29,753 bases of DNA from Pseudomonadota bacterium. GTDB lineage: Bacteria > Pseudomonadota > Alphaproteobacteria > Ferrovibrionales > Ferrovibrionaceae. Under the pieces are notes generated by a model, which saw only the letters and a list, made by a program, of their open reading frames with translations, did no database searches and had not been told where the DNA came from. A program made the position numbers and the translations under genes. This document shows, piece after piece, positions 1-6,671 of the stretch; position 1 is the first letter of the stretch; each line of letters begins with the position of its first letter. The stretch spans positions 1 through 29,753 of the forward strand of contig JAEYSS010000183.1 in NCBI GenBank assembly GCA_023434425.1, read 5' to 3'.

Positions 1-137
1 ACGGAGGAATCGACCCCGCCCGACATGGCGACGACCACGCGCGTCTCGGCCGGCGGCTTGGCGAAGCCCAGCGAGTTCAGCCCCTGCGAGGAGGGCGCGG
101 AAAGGTCGGTCGTGGCGGTCATAAAAGGCTTCGTCAT
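1..137 (-). CDS. mnmA: tRNA 2-thiouridylase MnmA, N-terminal part (cut by window edge)
   Basis: MnmA uses ATP and a sulfur relay to thiolate U34 of the tRNAs for Lys, Glu and Gln in the cytoplasm. Only the first 45 codons are here. They read through [15 protein letters not shown], the PP-loop ATP-binding signature (SGGVDSS) that opens the family, so the call rests on this motif and its N-terminal position. I take the ATG at 137 as the start. A second ATG at 122 is possible, because the residues before the PP-loop (about 25) are not conserved in the family. No strong Shine-Dalgarno precedes either. A plausible promoter lies just upstream (152-179) and would give a leader of only about 8 bases for the first ATG and about 23 for the second. 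The rest of the gene lies to the left of the window. Confidence 0.88.
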   Translation of the reverse strand, partial: MTKPFMTATTDLSAPSSQGLNSLGFAKPPAETRVVVAMSGGVDSS

Positions 138-151
138 CCTGATGCGGGCGG

Positions 152-179
152 ACTATAGCGCCCGACCCGGCCATAACAA
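152..179 (-). promoter_or_regulatory. Candidate sigma-70 promoter for mnmA
   Basis: On the minus strand the hexamers TTGTTA (174-179) and TATAGT (152-157) are separated by 16 bases. The -10 matches consensus at five of six positions, the -35 at four. Transcription would start near 145, just before the mnmA start codon at 137, so the 5' leader would be very short. Predicted by eye only. Confidence 0.45.
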
Positions 180-247
180 GTTGAGAGATCGACATAACTC
201 CGGCCCTTCGGCGCTGTCCGGGCCGGTTTTGCCGTGTCGTGGGCCGG

Positions 248-336
248 CTTATCCGTGCTTATTTCGTCTTATAGCGTGCTTATTTTTGCTTATTTGACCC
301 TTATTTCGGCTTATCTGATGCTTATTCCGTGCCTAT
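248..336. repeat. Helically phased CTTAT array (8 exact copies plus one variant)
   Basis: CTTAT begins at 248, 258, 268, 279, 289, 300, 310 and 321, followed by CCTAT at 332. The steps are 10, 10, 11, 10, 11, 10, 11 and 11 bases, a mean of 10.5, which is one turn of B-DNA. Most copies extend to GCTTATTT; the bases between copies are not conserved. The array is a local AT-rich island in GC-rich DNA, about 100-190 bases upstream of the predicted mnmA transcription start, and is non-coding. Phasing of this kind puts all motifs on one face of the helix, which suggests a bend or a polymerising DNA-binding protein. No known binding site is recognised. Confidence 0.85.
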
Positions 337-543
337 TCGACGCGCATTTCGCGGTATTCCGCGGTTGCTCCCGGTCTGCGGCGAAGGCGCCACTTTGACG
401 CCCGACATACAACTGCATTCACCACCCGGCAGGGCGGCGACGGCGCCCTGACCCGCTCGACAGGCAGCCCGCCCTATGAGAACATATCATGAACCCGGCC
501 ATCCGGCAAGCAGCTTCCGGTATGCCGCCCGCCACCTCCCTAA

Positions 544-643
544 CCGTCATCCCCGGGCTTGACCCGGGGATCCATCTCCCTGTCGGCCAGGTCATGACCG
601 GGCGGCCATACAGAGGATGCCGAGGCCACGCCCGGACATGACG
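544..643 (+). repeat. Paired palindromic repeat (REP doublet), copy 1, degenerate right half
   Basis: The left half contains CCCCGGG-CTTGA-CCCGGGG (551-569), a perfect 7-bp stem. The right half (614-643) matches the right half of the copy at 1250-1350 at 24 of 30 positions but has lost its clean palindrome. The inner segment TCGGCC-GGTCATG is shared with the other copies. The total length is 100 bases against 101 in the two intact copies. With the array at 248-336 this accounts for most of the 138-648 gap; no gene is seen in it. Confidence 0.8.
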
Positions 644-648
644 CGGCG

Positions 649-909
649 CGCGACATCTGGACTGCCCAGCAGGAGAGCGGCGTGGTGACCATCGACTTCA
701 CCCCGCCGAATGTGTTCGGGATTCTGGATCACCGCGTCACGCTCCCAGATGGCAGCGTGGTGATCGTGCCGGCGCGTGCGATGGCCAATGGCGACAGCAC
801 GGAGGTGGTGTTCACGCTGTTCCGCCAGCCGGGGATGGACGACGCGACGTGGGCGAGAGATCAGGACTGGGTGAAGGGGGATTTGGAGGGGCTGAAGAAA
901 GTGATGTAG
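649..909 (+). pseudogene. SRPBCC-family protein, N-terminally truncated remnant
   Basis: An open frame with a GTG at 682, and AGGAG six bases upstream, encodes 75 residues. They read like the second half of a small SRPBCC (START/polyketide-cyclase fold) protein: a strand ending VTIDF, then NVFGILDHRVTLPDG, then STEVVFTLFRQPGM, then a C-terminal helix with WVKGDLEGLKK. Family members usually have about 120-150 residues, so roughly the first half is missing. In-frame codons upstream of the GTG (DIWTAQQESG) still look like family sequence back to about 649. There they stop, at the right edge of the repeat copy ending at 643. I infer that the repeat, or a deletion at it, removed the 5' half. A short functional protein from the GTG is possible but unlikely to fold. 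Confidence 0.6.
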
Positions 910-932
910 CTTCTCTCAAAAGGGAGAAAGCA

Positions 933-1241
933 ATGTCGGATCTACTGAGACAGTTCGATATGGCGATGTTTCAGATTTACCAGCGCGCAAAAAGTGAAGC
1001 GCGCTACAACGCGACAAAATTCTATCAAATGCTAAACGACCGCGGTGGACTCGCCACTGCTAAAACCTTGATCAACGCCGACAAACCTTCCGACGGCTAT
1101 ACGCATTTGTATGAACGTGGTCGCCTTGACCTTACAGTGGAAGCAATGGTGATTGGCGATAAGAAATGGGAAGAGATCTTCACGCCTGAAGAATTGGAGA
1201 AAGCCCGCAAACGGCTAACAGACTACAATTACAAGCCATAA
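933..1241 (+). CDS. Conserved hypothetical protein, 102 aa, atypical base composition
   Basis: The start is the ATG at 933, supported by AGGGAG a few bases upstream; the frame stays open further 5' but that part looks like spurious sequence. The 102-residue product is soluble, mostly charged and helical, with MSDLLRQFDMAMFQIYQR at the N-terminus, a central GGLATAKTLIN and a tail FTPEELEKARKRL. I have the impression of a widely scattered bacterial family of this length with no assigned function; I do not recognise a catalytic motif. The gene is noticeably AT-richer and uses A/T-ending codons (aaa, att, caa) more than its neighbours, which suggests recent transfer. It sits between repeat elements. 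A role in defence or stress is conceivable but nothing in the sequence shows it. Confidence 0.75.
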   Translation: MSDLLRQFDMAMFQIYQRAKSEARYNATKFYQMLNDRGGLATAKTLINADKPSDGYTHLYERGRLDLTVEAMVIGDKKWEEIFTPEELEKARKRLTDYNYKP

Positions 1242-1249
1242 AAAAAGAA

Positions 1250-1350
1250 CCGTCATCCTCGGGCTTGACCCGAGGATCCATTGCCCCTTCGGCTTGGTCA
1301 TGATCACACGGCACCGCAAATGGATGCCCGGGTCAGGCCCGGGCATGACG
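1250..1350 (+). repeat. Paired palindromic repeat (REP doublet), copy 2, intact
   Basis: The left palindrome CCTCGGG-CTTGA-CCCGAGG (1257-1275) and the right palindrome around GCCCGGG-TCAG-GCCCGGGC are arranged head to head. The ends are CCGTCAT and ATGACG. The inner segment CCCCTTCGGCTTGGTCATG matches the copy at 2338-2438. The element is exactly 101 bp and lies just 3' of the orphan gene. Confidence 0.85.
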
Positions 1351-1417
1351 ATTGGGGGGAGCGCAGGCGCGCGCCGATATGGGATTGAGGCGCAAACCGA
1401 TGCGCGGAGAGTTGGGA

Positions 1418-1447
1418 TGGACCCTCGGGGCGAGCCCGAGGGTGACG
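1418..1447 (+). repeat. Single palindromic half-repeat (right-half type)
   Basis: TGGACCCTCGGGGCGAGCCC followed by GAGGGTGACG is the right half of the same repeat family, without a partner at the usual distance. It lies beyond the 3' end of the TSUP gene. Confidence 0.75.
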
Positions 1448-1472
1448 ATTTTGGTGTTGATGGAACGCGCAC

Positions 1473-2240
1473 TCACCCCATCACCCACCGCGCCACGATA
1501 TATCCACCGAGCAGCAGCAGTGCGCCGTAGAAGGCGCGTTTGAACGCGGTTTCCGACAGGCCGTCGCGCAGGCGGCGGCCGAGGCTCATGCCGAGCAGGG
1601 CCGGCAGCACGCAGAGGCCCGACAGCAGCAGCAGGTCGAGGCTGAGCAGGCTGCGGCCGCTCAGGCTGGCGCCGAGGCCGAGCGTCGAGGCCATGAACAG
1701 CAGGCCCATGGCCTGCACCAGCTGGTCGCGCGTCAGACCCAGCGCCTGCAGGTACGGCACGCCGGGCACCACGAAGCTCCCCGTGAGCCCGGTCAGCACG
1801 CCGTTGACCACGCCGGTCAGCGGCCCCGCCCAGATTTCATGTTTTGCCGCGATGCTGAGCGGCGGGCGCAGCAGCCCGAGCAAAGCATAGACGGCGAGCA
1901 GAAGCCCGAGCAAAGCAGTGAGCGCTTTGGGATCGACCAGGGCGAGCCCGGCGCTGCCGAGCCAGATCGCGCCAGCGGCGCAGAGCAGGAACAGCCAGAG
2001 CCGGCGCAGCAATGCCGCGAAATGCCCGCCGCTCAGCGCCTGCCACAGATTGGTGACCACATTGGGCGCCAGCAGCAGGATCATCGCCAGCTTGAGGTCC
2101 AGCGTGGCGGCGAGCAGCCCGAGCGAAATGCTGGGCAGGCCGAGGCCGATGGTGCCTTTCACCATGCCGGCAAGCAGAAAGACGGCGCCGATCCAGATCA
2201 GCAGGACGGGCTCGAAAGGCAGGGCGACGGGGAACGGCAT
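1473..2240 (-). CDS. TSUP (TauE/SafE) family membrane permease
   Basis: A 255-residue integral membrane protein of the sulfite exporter TauE/SafE family (TSUP), which moves sulfur oxyanions or small organic anions across the inner membrane. It shows the usual two-repeat build of about eight helices. Near the N-terminus is the family signature region GAVFLLAGMVKGTIGLGLPS; the start of the second half carries VVNGVLTGLTGSFVVPGVPY, the repeated G-rich helix. The length is normal for the family. I placed the start at the ATG at 2240 (MPFPVALPF). The frame runs open to 2369, but that extra part is translated repeat DNA. GGAG lies a rather distant 14 bases upstream of this ATG. The gene stands alone, with a repeat element in its upstream region and another beyond its 3' end. 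The substrate cannot be read from sequence. Confidence 0.88.
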   Translation of the reverse strand: MPFPVALPFEPVLLIWIGAVFLLAGMVKGTIGLGLPSISLGLLAATLDLKLAMILLLAPNVVTNLWQALSGGHFAALLRRLWLFLLCAAGAIWLGSAGLALVDPKALTALLGLLLAVYALLGLLRPPLSIAAKHEIWAGPLTGVVNGVLTGLTGSFVVPGVPYLQALGLTRDQLVQAMGLLFMASTLGLGASLSGRSLLSLDLLLLSGLCVLPALLGMSLGRRLRDGLSETAFKRAFYGALLLLGGYIVARWVMG

Positions 2241-2337
2241 GACGGGAGGACTCCGGTGTTTGCTGGGGCTCGATTGGCCCGGAGTATGGCAGCCGGCGCG
2301 ATGCGGATGCTTCGGCGCCGGCCGAAGTAACCACAAA

Positions 2338-2438
2338 CCGTCACCCTCGGGCTTGCCCCGAGGGTCCATTACCCTTTCGGCCTGGTCATGGCCTCGCGGA
2401 TATGGAGATGGATCCTCGGGGCAAGCCCGAGGATGACG
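2338..2438 (+). repeat. Paired palindromic repeat (REP doublet), copy 3, intact
   Basis: The left palindrome carries CCTCGGG-CTTGC-CCCGAGG and the right one CCTCGGG-GCAAG-CCCGAGG. The inner CCCTTTCGGCCTGGTCATG matches copy 2 in place and spacing. The length is exactly 101 bp. It lies upstream of the TSUP gene, so the TSUP promoter must be within or downstream of it. Confidence 0.85.
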
Positions 2439-2459
2439 ATTAAAATACGTGGGTATCCC

Positions 2460-2582
2460 TCACCCCACCCACAGCAGGCCGAGCGCGAACAGCGCCGGCA
2501 GGGTCTGGATGCAGAGGATCTTGCGCGCCGCCGTCGCCGCGCCGTAGACGCCGGCCACCGCGCTGTACGCCACCGCCGCCAC
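2460..2582 (-). CDS. Possible 40-residue membrane peptide
   Basis: A short frame starts with GTG at 2582 and ends with TGA at 2460-2462. It has an in-frame TAG two codons before the GTG and GGGCAGG upstream that could serve as ribosome site. The product is hydrophobic, with a small-residue helix (VAYSAVAGVYGAATAA), then RKIL, then a second hydrophobic stretch LPALFALGLLWVG. Its codons show strong third-position G/C as in real genes of this genome. It is divergent from the MgtC-like gene at 2600, only 17 bases away. I recognise no family; it could also be the tail of a lost membrane protein. Confidence 0.35.
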   Translation of the reverse strand: MAAVAYSAVAGVYGAATAARKILCIQTLPALFALGLLWVG

Positions 2583-2599
2583 GCGCTAACCTGCCCGCC

Positions 2600-3847
2600 G
2601 TGATCGATCCCGTCATCATCCATTTCGTCACCGCGCTGGGCATCGGCCTGCTGATCGGCGCCGAGCGCGAGCGGCGCAAGGGCGCGCGTTCGGCGGCCGG
2701 CATCCGCACCTTCACGCTGGCGGCGCTGGCCGGCGCCACCGGGAAAAGCGTCGGCGGCGACCTGCTGCTGGCGGTGACGGTCGCGGTCGCGGCGCTGTTC
2801 TGCGCCGTCGCCTATTACCGCCAGATGGCGGCGCCGCCGGACGATACCGGCGAGACGGACAGCAATTACGGCCTCACCTCCGAGATCGCGCTGGTGCTCA
2901 CCGTGCTGCTCGGCGGCTTCTGCATCGAACATCCGGCACTGGCCGCCGGCATCGGCGTCACCGTCGCCGCCCTGCTGGCGGCCCGCTCGCCGATGCATGT
3001 CTTCGTGCGCCAGGTGCTGACGGCGGACGAGCTGCGCGACGCGCTGGTCTTTGCCGCCGCGACGCTGGTGATCCTGCCGCTGCTGCCCGACCGCGCGATG
3101 GGGCCATTCGCGGCCTTCAACCCGGCGAAGATCTGGATCGTGGTGATCCTGGTGATGGCGATCGGCGGCATCGGCCATATCGCCATCCGCATTGTCGGCA
3201 CGAAATACGGCCTGCCGCTGGCAGGCTTCGCCGGCGGCTTCATTTCCAGCACCGCCACCATCGGCGCGATGGGACAGCGCGCGCGCCGCAGCAGCCAGGC
3301 GCGCAGCGCCGCCGTCGCCGCCGCCGTGCTGTCCACGGTGGCCACCGTGATCCAGATGGCGCTGGTGCTGGCCGCCACCAACCTGTCGGTGCTGCGCGCG
3401 CTGGCAGTTCCGCTGGCGCTGGCCGGCCTCGTCGCCGCCGTCTATGGCGCGATCTTCACCATCGCCGCGGTGCGCAGCCGTTCCGCCAGCGAAGACAAGC
3501 CCGGCCGCGCCTTCCGGCTGACCGGCGCGCTGCTGTTCGCCGGCCTGCTGGCGGTGGTTCTGTTCGCGTCGGCGGCGCTGCAGCAGTCCTTCGGCGATGC
3601 CGGCGTACTGGCGGCCGCCGCGCTGGCGGGCTTCGCCGACACCCATGCGCCGGCGATCTCGGTCGCCTCGCTGCCGATCGAGGCGCAGGCCGCGGCGATC
3701 CCGATCCTGGCCGCCTTCACCACCAATTCGGTGAGCAAGTCCGTCTTCGCCTGGATCGCCGGCGGGCCCGGCTATGCGCTGCAGGTGATTCCCGGCCTGG
3801 TGCTGGTCGCTGTCGCAGCCTGGGCCGGGCTGCTGGTCGCGGTCTGA
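2600..3847 (+). CDS. MgtC/SapB N-terminal plus DUF4010 membrane protein
   Basis: A 415-residue polytopic inner-membrane protein. Residues about 1-130 form an MgtC/SapB-type domain: GIGLLIGAERERRK at 14-27, followed by the conserved GIRTFTLAALAGATG. The rest is a DUF4010-type domain with about eight further helices, including KIWIVVILVMAIGGIGHIAIRIVG split by short loops, GFAGGFISSTATIGAMG, and the C-terminal AAFTTNSVSKSVFAWIAGG. The two-domain layout and length fit this family. Its function is not established; MgtC itself affects Mg2+ adaptation and virulence through ATP synthase or other partners, which need not apply here. The start is a GTG at 2600 with no convincing ribosome site; the next methionine codons lie inside the first domain. 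The stop codon directly abuts the stop codon of der on the other strand. Confidence 0.85.
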   Translation: MIDPVIIHFVTALGIGLLIGAERERRKGARSAAGIRTFTLAALAGATGKSVGGDLLLAVTVAVAALFCAVAYYRQMAAPPDDTGETDSNYGLTSEIALVLTVLLGGFCIEHPALAAGIGVTVAALLAARSPMHVFVRQVLTADELRDALVFAAATLVILPLLPDRAMGPFAAFNPAKIWIVVILVMAIGGIGHIAIRIVGTKYGLPLAGFAGGFISSTATIGAMGQRARRSSQARSAAVAAAVLSTVATVIQMALVLAATNLSVLRALAVPLALAGLVAAVYGAIFTIAAVRSRSASEDKPGRAFRLTGALLFAGLLAVVLFASAALQQSFGDAGVLAAAALAGFADTHAPAISVASLPIEAQAAAIPILAAFTTNSVSKSVFAWIAGGPGYALQVIPGLVLVAVAAWAGLLVAV

Positions 3848-5263
3848 TCAGTCGTCCTTGTCGACGAAGGGATTCTTGCCCTTGCGCAGATGCATGCGCA
3901 CCGGCACGCCCTGCAGGTCGAAATGCTCGCGCAATCCGTTGATCAGGTAGCGCAGGTAGGAGTCCGGAATGTATTCCGCGCGCGGCGCAAACAACGCAAT
4001 CGTCGGCGGCCGCGCCTTCACCTGCGTGGCATAGCGGATATTCACGCTGCGCCCGCCGGCCAGCGGCGGCGCGTTGCGCTGGGTCATCTCGCCCAGCCAG
4101 CGATTGAGCTGCGAGGTGGAGATGCGGGTGTTCCAGCGCTGATACTGCTGCATCACGGCCGGCAGCAGGCGGTCGAGATGGCGACCGGTCAGCGCCGAGA
4201 GCGTGACGACGGGAACGCCGCGCGCCTGCGGCAGCGAACGTTCCAGCCGGTCCTCGATCTCCTTCAGCGCCAGCGCGCGATCTTCCACCGCATCCCATTT
4301 GTTGATGGCGATGACCAGCGCGCGGCCTTCCTGCAGCACGTGGTCGGCGATGGTCAGATCCTGCTTGTCGAAGCCCAGTGCGCCGTCCAGCACCAGCACC
4401 ACCACCTGCGCCAGGCGGATGGTGCGAAGTGAGTCGGCGACCGACAGTTTTTCCAGCTTCTGCTCGACGCGCGACTTGCGCCGCAGGCCGGCGGTATCGA
4501 CCAGCTTCACCTTGCGGCCGTCATATTCCCACTGGATCGCGATGGCGTCGCGGGTCAGGCCGGGCTCGGGGCCAGTGAGAAGCCGGTCGCTGCCGATCAG
4601 CGCATTCACCAAGGTCGACTTGCCGGCATTCGGACGCCCGACGATGGCGAGCTGGATCGGCTTGGCAGGATCGTCGATCAGCGGCGTTTCGTTCTCGGGA
4701 TCGAGATCGATATCGACCTCGACCGGATCGAGCTCGTCGCCGTCATCGCCGAGCGCGCCGGCGCCGCGGCCGCCGATATGCGCGATCAGCGCGACGGCGA
4801 GATCGTACATGCCCTCGCCATGCTCGGCCGAGACCGGCAGCGGATCGCCGAGCCCGAGCGCATAGGCTTCGCCGACGCCGCTCTTGCCGGCGCCGCCTTC
4901 GCATTTGTTGGCGACCAGGATCACCGGCGTCTTCTGCTTGCGCAGCCAGTTGGCGAAGTGCGAGTCGAGCGGCGTGACGCCGGCGCGGCCGTCGATCACG
5001 AACAGCACGGCATCGGCTTCCCTCACCGCCGCTTCGGTCTGCAGCCGCATCCGCCCGGTCATGCTCTCGACGTCGGAATCCTCCAGGCCGGCGGTGTCGA
5101 CGGCGGTGAATTCGAGGTCGCCCAGCATGGCGGCGCCTTCGCGGCGGTCGCGCGTCACCCCCGGCGTGTCGTCGACAATGGCGAGACGCTTGCCGACCAG
5201 GCGATTGAACAGCGACGACTTGCCGACATTGGGCCGGCCGACGATGGCGACTTTTGCAGACAT
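3848..5263 (-). CDS. der: Ribosome biogenesis GTPase Der (EngA)
   Basis: Der is an essential double GTPase that acts in 50S ribosomal subunit maturation in the cytoplasm. The 471-residue product has two G domains: the first with the P-loop GRPNVGKSS at 9-17, switch DDTPGVTRD at 31-39, DTAG and NKCE; the second with GRPNAGKST at 209-217, GLTRD, DTAGL and NKWD. Both are followed by the KH-like C-terminal domain (about 385-471) containing the NIRYATQ and [13 protein letters not shown] segments. An acidic linker joins the G domains (about 165-200). All nucleotide-binding motifs are intact. It is the last gene of the yfgM-bamB-der operon, starting 27 bases after the bamB stop, the classical order in proteobacteria. 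Confidence 0.97.
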   Translation of the reverse strand: MSAKVAIVGRPNVGKSSLFNRLVGKRLAIVDDTPGVTRDRREGAAMLGDLEFTAVDTAGLEDSDVESMTGRMRLQTEAAVREADAVLFVIDGRAGVTPLDSHFANWLRKQKTPVILVANKCEGGAGKSGVGEAYALGLGDPLPVSAEHGEGMYDLAVALIAHIGGRGAGALGDDGDELDPVEVDIDLDPENETPLIDDPAKPIQLAIVGRPNAGKSTLVNALIGSDRLLTGPEPGLTRDAIAIQWEYDGRKVKLVDTAGLRRKSRVEQKLEKLSVADSLRTIRLAQVVVLVLDGALGFDKQDLTIADHVLQEGRALVIAINKWDAVEDRALALKEIEDRLERSLPQARGVPVVTLSALTGRHLDRLLPAVMQQYQRWNTRISTSQLNRWLGEMTQRNAPPLAGGRSVNIRYATQVKARPPTIALFAPRAEYIPDSYLRYLINGLREHFDLQGVPVRMHLRKGKNPFVDKDD

Positions 5264-5290
5264 GCTCTTCTTCTTGTCAGTGCCGCCCGA

Positions 5291-6649
5291 TCAGCGTAAC
5301 GCCGTCAGCTGCGCATCTTCCGTGACGATATAAACGGTGCCGTCGGCCACCACCGGCGGCTGCGCCGCCTTGTCGGAGAGTTCCATCGCGCCGATCAGGT
5401 CGCCGGTATAGGGCGAGATGGCCAGCATGCGTTCGTCGCTGGAGGCGACCAGCAGGCGGTCGCCGGCCAGCACCGGACCCCACCAGGTGATCACGCCCTT
5501 GTTGGTGCGAGCCTTGGGATCTTCGTAGCGGCGCAGCTGGCGTATCCACTTCACCTTGCCGTCGCGACGTGACAGACAGAGAATCTCGGAATCGATGGTG
5601 ATGGCGTAAATGAACTCGCCGGCCACCCAGGGCGTCTGGATGCTGGGGATCACGCGTTCCCAGACGCGTTCGCCGGTGCGCAGGTCGAGCGCCACGAAGC
5701 GCCCCGACTGGCTGACGGCGTAGACGCGGCCGCGGTCGATCACCGGCCGGCCGTTGATGTCGTTCAGGGCGCCGGCCTGGCTGAAGCGTCCGCTGGCGCG
5801 CACCAGCTGCTCGCCCCAGGCGACCACGCCGGTATCGGCGCGCAGCGCGAGGATTTCGCCCGACGAATACGGCGCCACCACGGTATTGCCGTCGACCGCC
5901 GGATTGGCGGCGCCGAGGAAGCCGGCCTGTTCGGCAATGCCGGTATGAGTCCACAATTCGGTGCCGCGCTCGATGTCGAGCGCGTGGATCTGGTTGTCCT
6001 GGGTGATGACGAAGACGCGACCGGCATCGGCGGTCGGCGCGCCACGGATCGGCTGCTTCAGCTGCGTCGCCCAGTAGGCGCGGCCGGTCGAAGGTTCCAG
6101 CGCCACCACATCGCCGTAGCCGGTGGCGACGAACAGCCGGTCGGCATGCCAGGCCAGCCCGCCGCCGGTGGCGCCGCTTTCCTCGCGACGCGGCGTGAGG
6201 TCGACGCGCCACAGCCGCCGGCCGCTCTGCGCGTCGAAAGCGCTGATATTGGCGGCGGCATCCATGGCAAAGACGCGGCCGCCGGCGATCACCGGCTGGG
6301 CCAGGATCTTCTGCTCCTCGTCGGCCTCTTCGCCGAGATCGGCGGTCCAGGCGGTGCGCAGGCGCTCGCCGAGTTCAAGATGCTGCATCGCATGGCCGGG
6401 ATAGCCGCCGGCCTGCGGCCAGTCGGCATTGCGCCACGGCCTGGGCAGCGCGACCGGCGTCTCGGCCAGCTGCGGATCGGGATCGAGCTGACTGTCGAAG
6501 GCCAGCACCGAAATGCGCTCGCCCGTCGCGGTGATCTTCGGCTCGTCATCGAACCAGCCGCCGATGGTGTCGCAGCCGGCGAGGCCGAGGGCCACGACCG
6601 CGAGAATGGCGAGACGCTGCCTGGTCCGTATCGTCACATGGCCGATCAT
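5291..6649 (-). CDS. bamB: Outer-membrane assembly lipoprotein BamB
   Basis: BamB is a periplasmic lipoprotein of the BAM complex, which folds beta-barrel proteins into the outer membrane. The 452-residue product begins with a lipoprotein signal: basic RTRQR, a hydrophobic stretch, and the lipobox LAGC with the lipidated cysteine at 26. The remainder is an eight-bladed beta-propeller of PQQ-type repeats, seen as recurring patterns such as GRVFAMDAAANISAFDAQSG-RLW, GDVVALEPSTGRAYW and NQIHALDIERGTELW. I set the start at the ATG at 6649, preceded by GGGGCAGG; the frame is open further upstream but lacks signal features. It starts 22 bases after the yfgM-like stop and is followed by der, so the three are probably co-transcribed. 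Confidence 0.93.
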   Translation of the reverse strand: MIGHVTIRTRQRLAILAVVALGLAGCDTIGGWFDDEPKITATGERISVLAFDSQLDPDPQLAETPVALPRPWRNADWPQAGGYPGHAMQHLELGERLRTAWTADLGEEADEEQKILAQPVIAGGRVFAMDAAANISAFDAQSGRRLWRVDLTPRREESGATGGGLAWHADRLFVATGYGDVVALEPSTGRAYWATQLKQPIRGAPTADAGRVFVITQDNQIHALDIERGTELWTHTGIAEQAGFLGAANPAVDGNTVVAPYSSGEILALRADTGVVAWGEQLVRASGRFSQAGALNDINGRPVIDRGRVYAVSQSGRFVALDLRTGERVWERVIPSIQTPWVAGEFIYAITIDSEILCLSRRDGKVKWIRQLRRYEDPKARTNKGVITWWGPVLAGDRLLVASSDERMLAISPYTGDLIGAMELSDKAAQPPVVADGTVYIVTEDAQLTALR

Positions 6650-6671
6650 ATGCCTGCCCCGATCCTGCGTA

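Noticed and set aside
25..297. A plus-strand 90-codon frame running into the CTTAT array
   Set aside because: It is antisense to the mnmA PP-loop region and its end is just the array read as Leu/Phe/Ile codons.
248..336. The CTTAT array as a CRISPR or plasmid iteron set
   Set aside because: Units are only 10-11 bases with 5-base identity, too short for CRISPR repeats; no replication or partition gene is nearby.
849..932. Longer start for the orphan gene at 933
   Set aside because: The upstream codons overlap the SRPBCC remnant in another frame and look like spurious Gly/Glu sequence; AGGGAG marks the ATG at 933.
1215..1472. An 85-codon minus-strand frame across the repeats
   Set aside because: It is translated palindromic-repeat DNA (the same MDPRG/PEGD-like phrases arise from each copy) and has no family resemblance.
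2241..2369. A 43-residue N-terminal extension of the TSUP permease
   Set aside because: The extension begins inside a repeat element and lacks membrane character; the family begins at MPFPVALPF.
2369..3646. A 425-codon minus-strand frame opposite the MgtC/DUF4010 gene
   Set aside because: Composed of Arg/Gly/His/Gln-rich low-complexity sequence typical of the antisense of a GC-rich membrane-protein gene.
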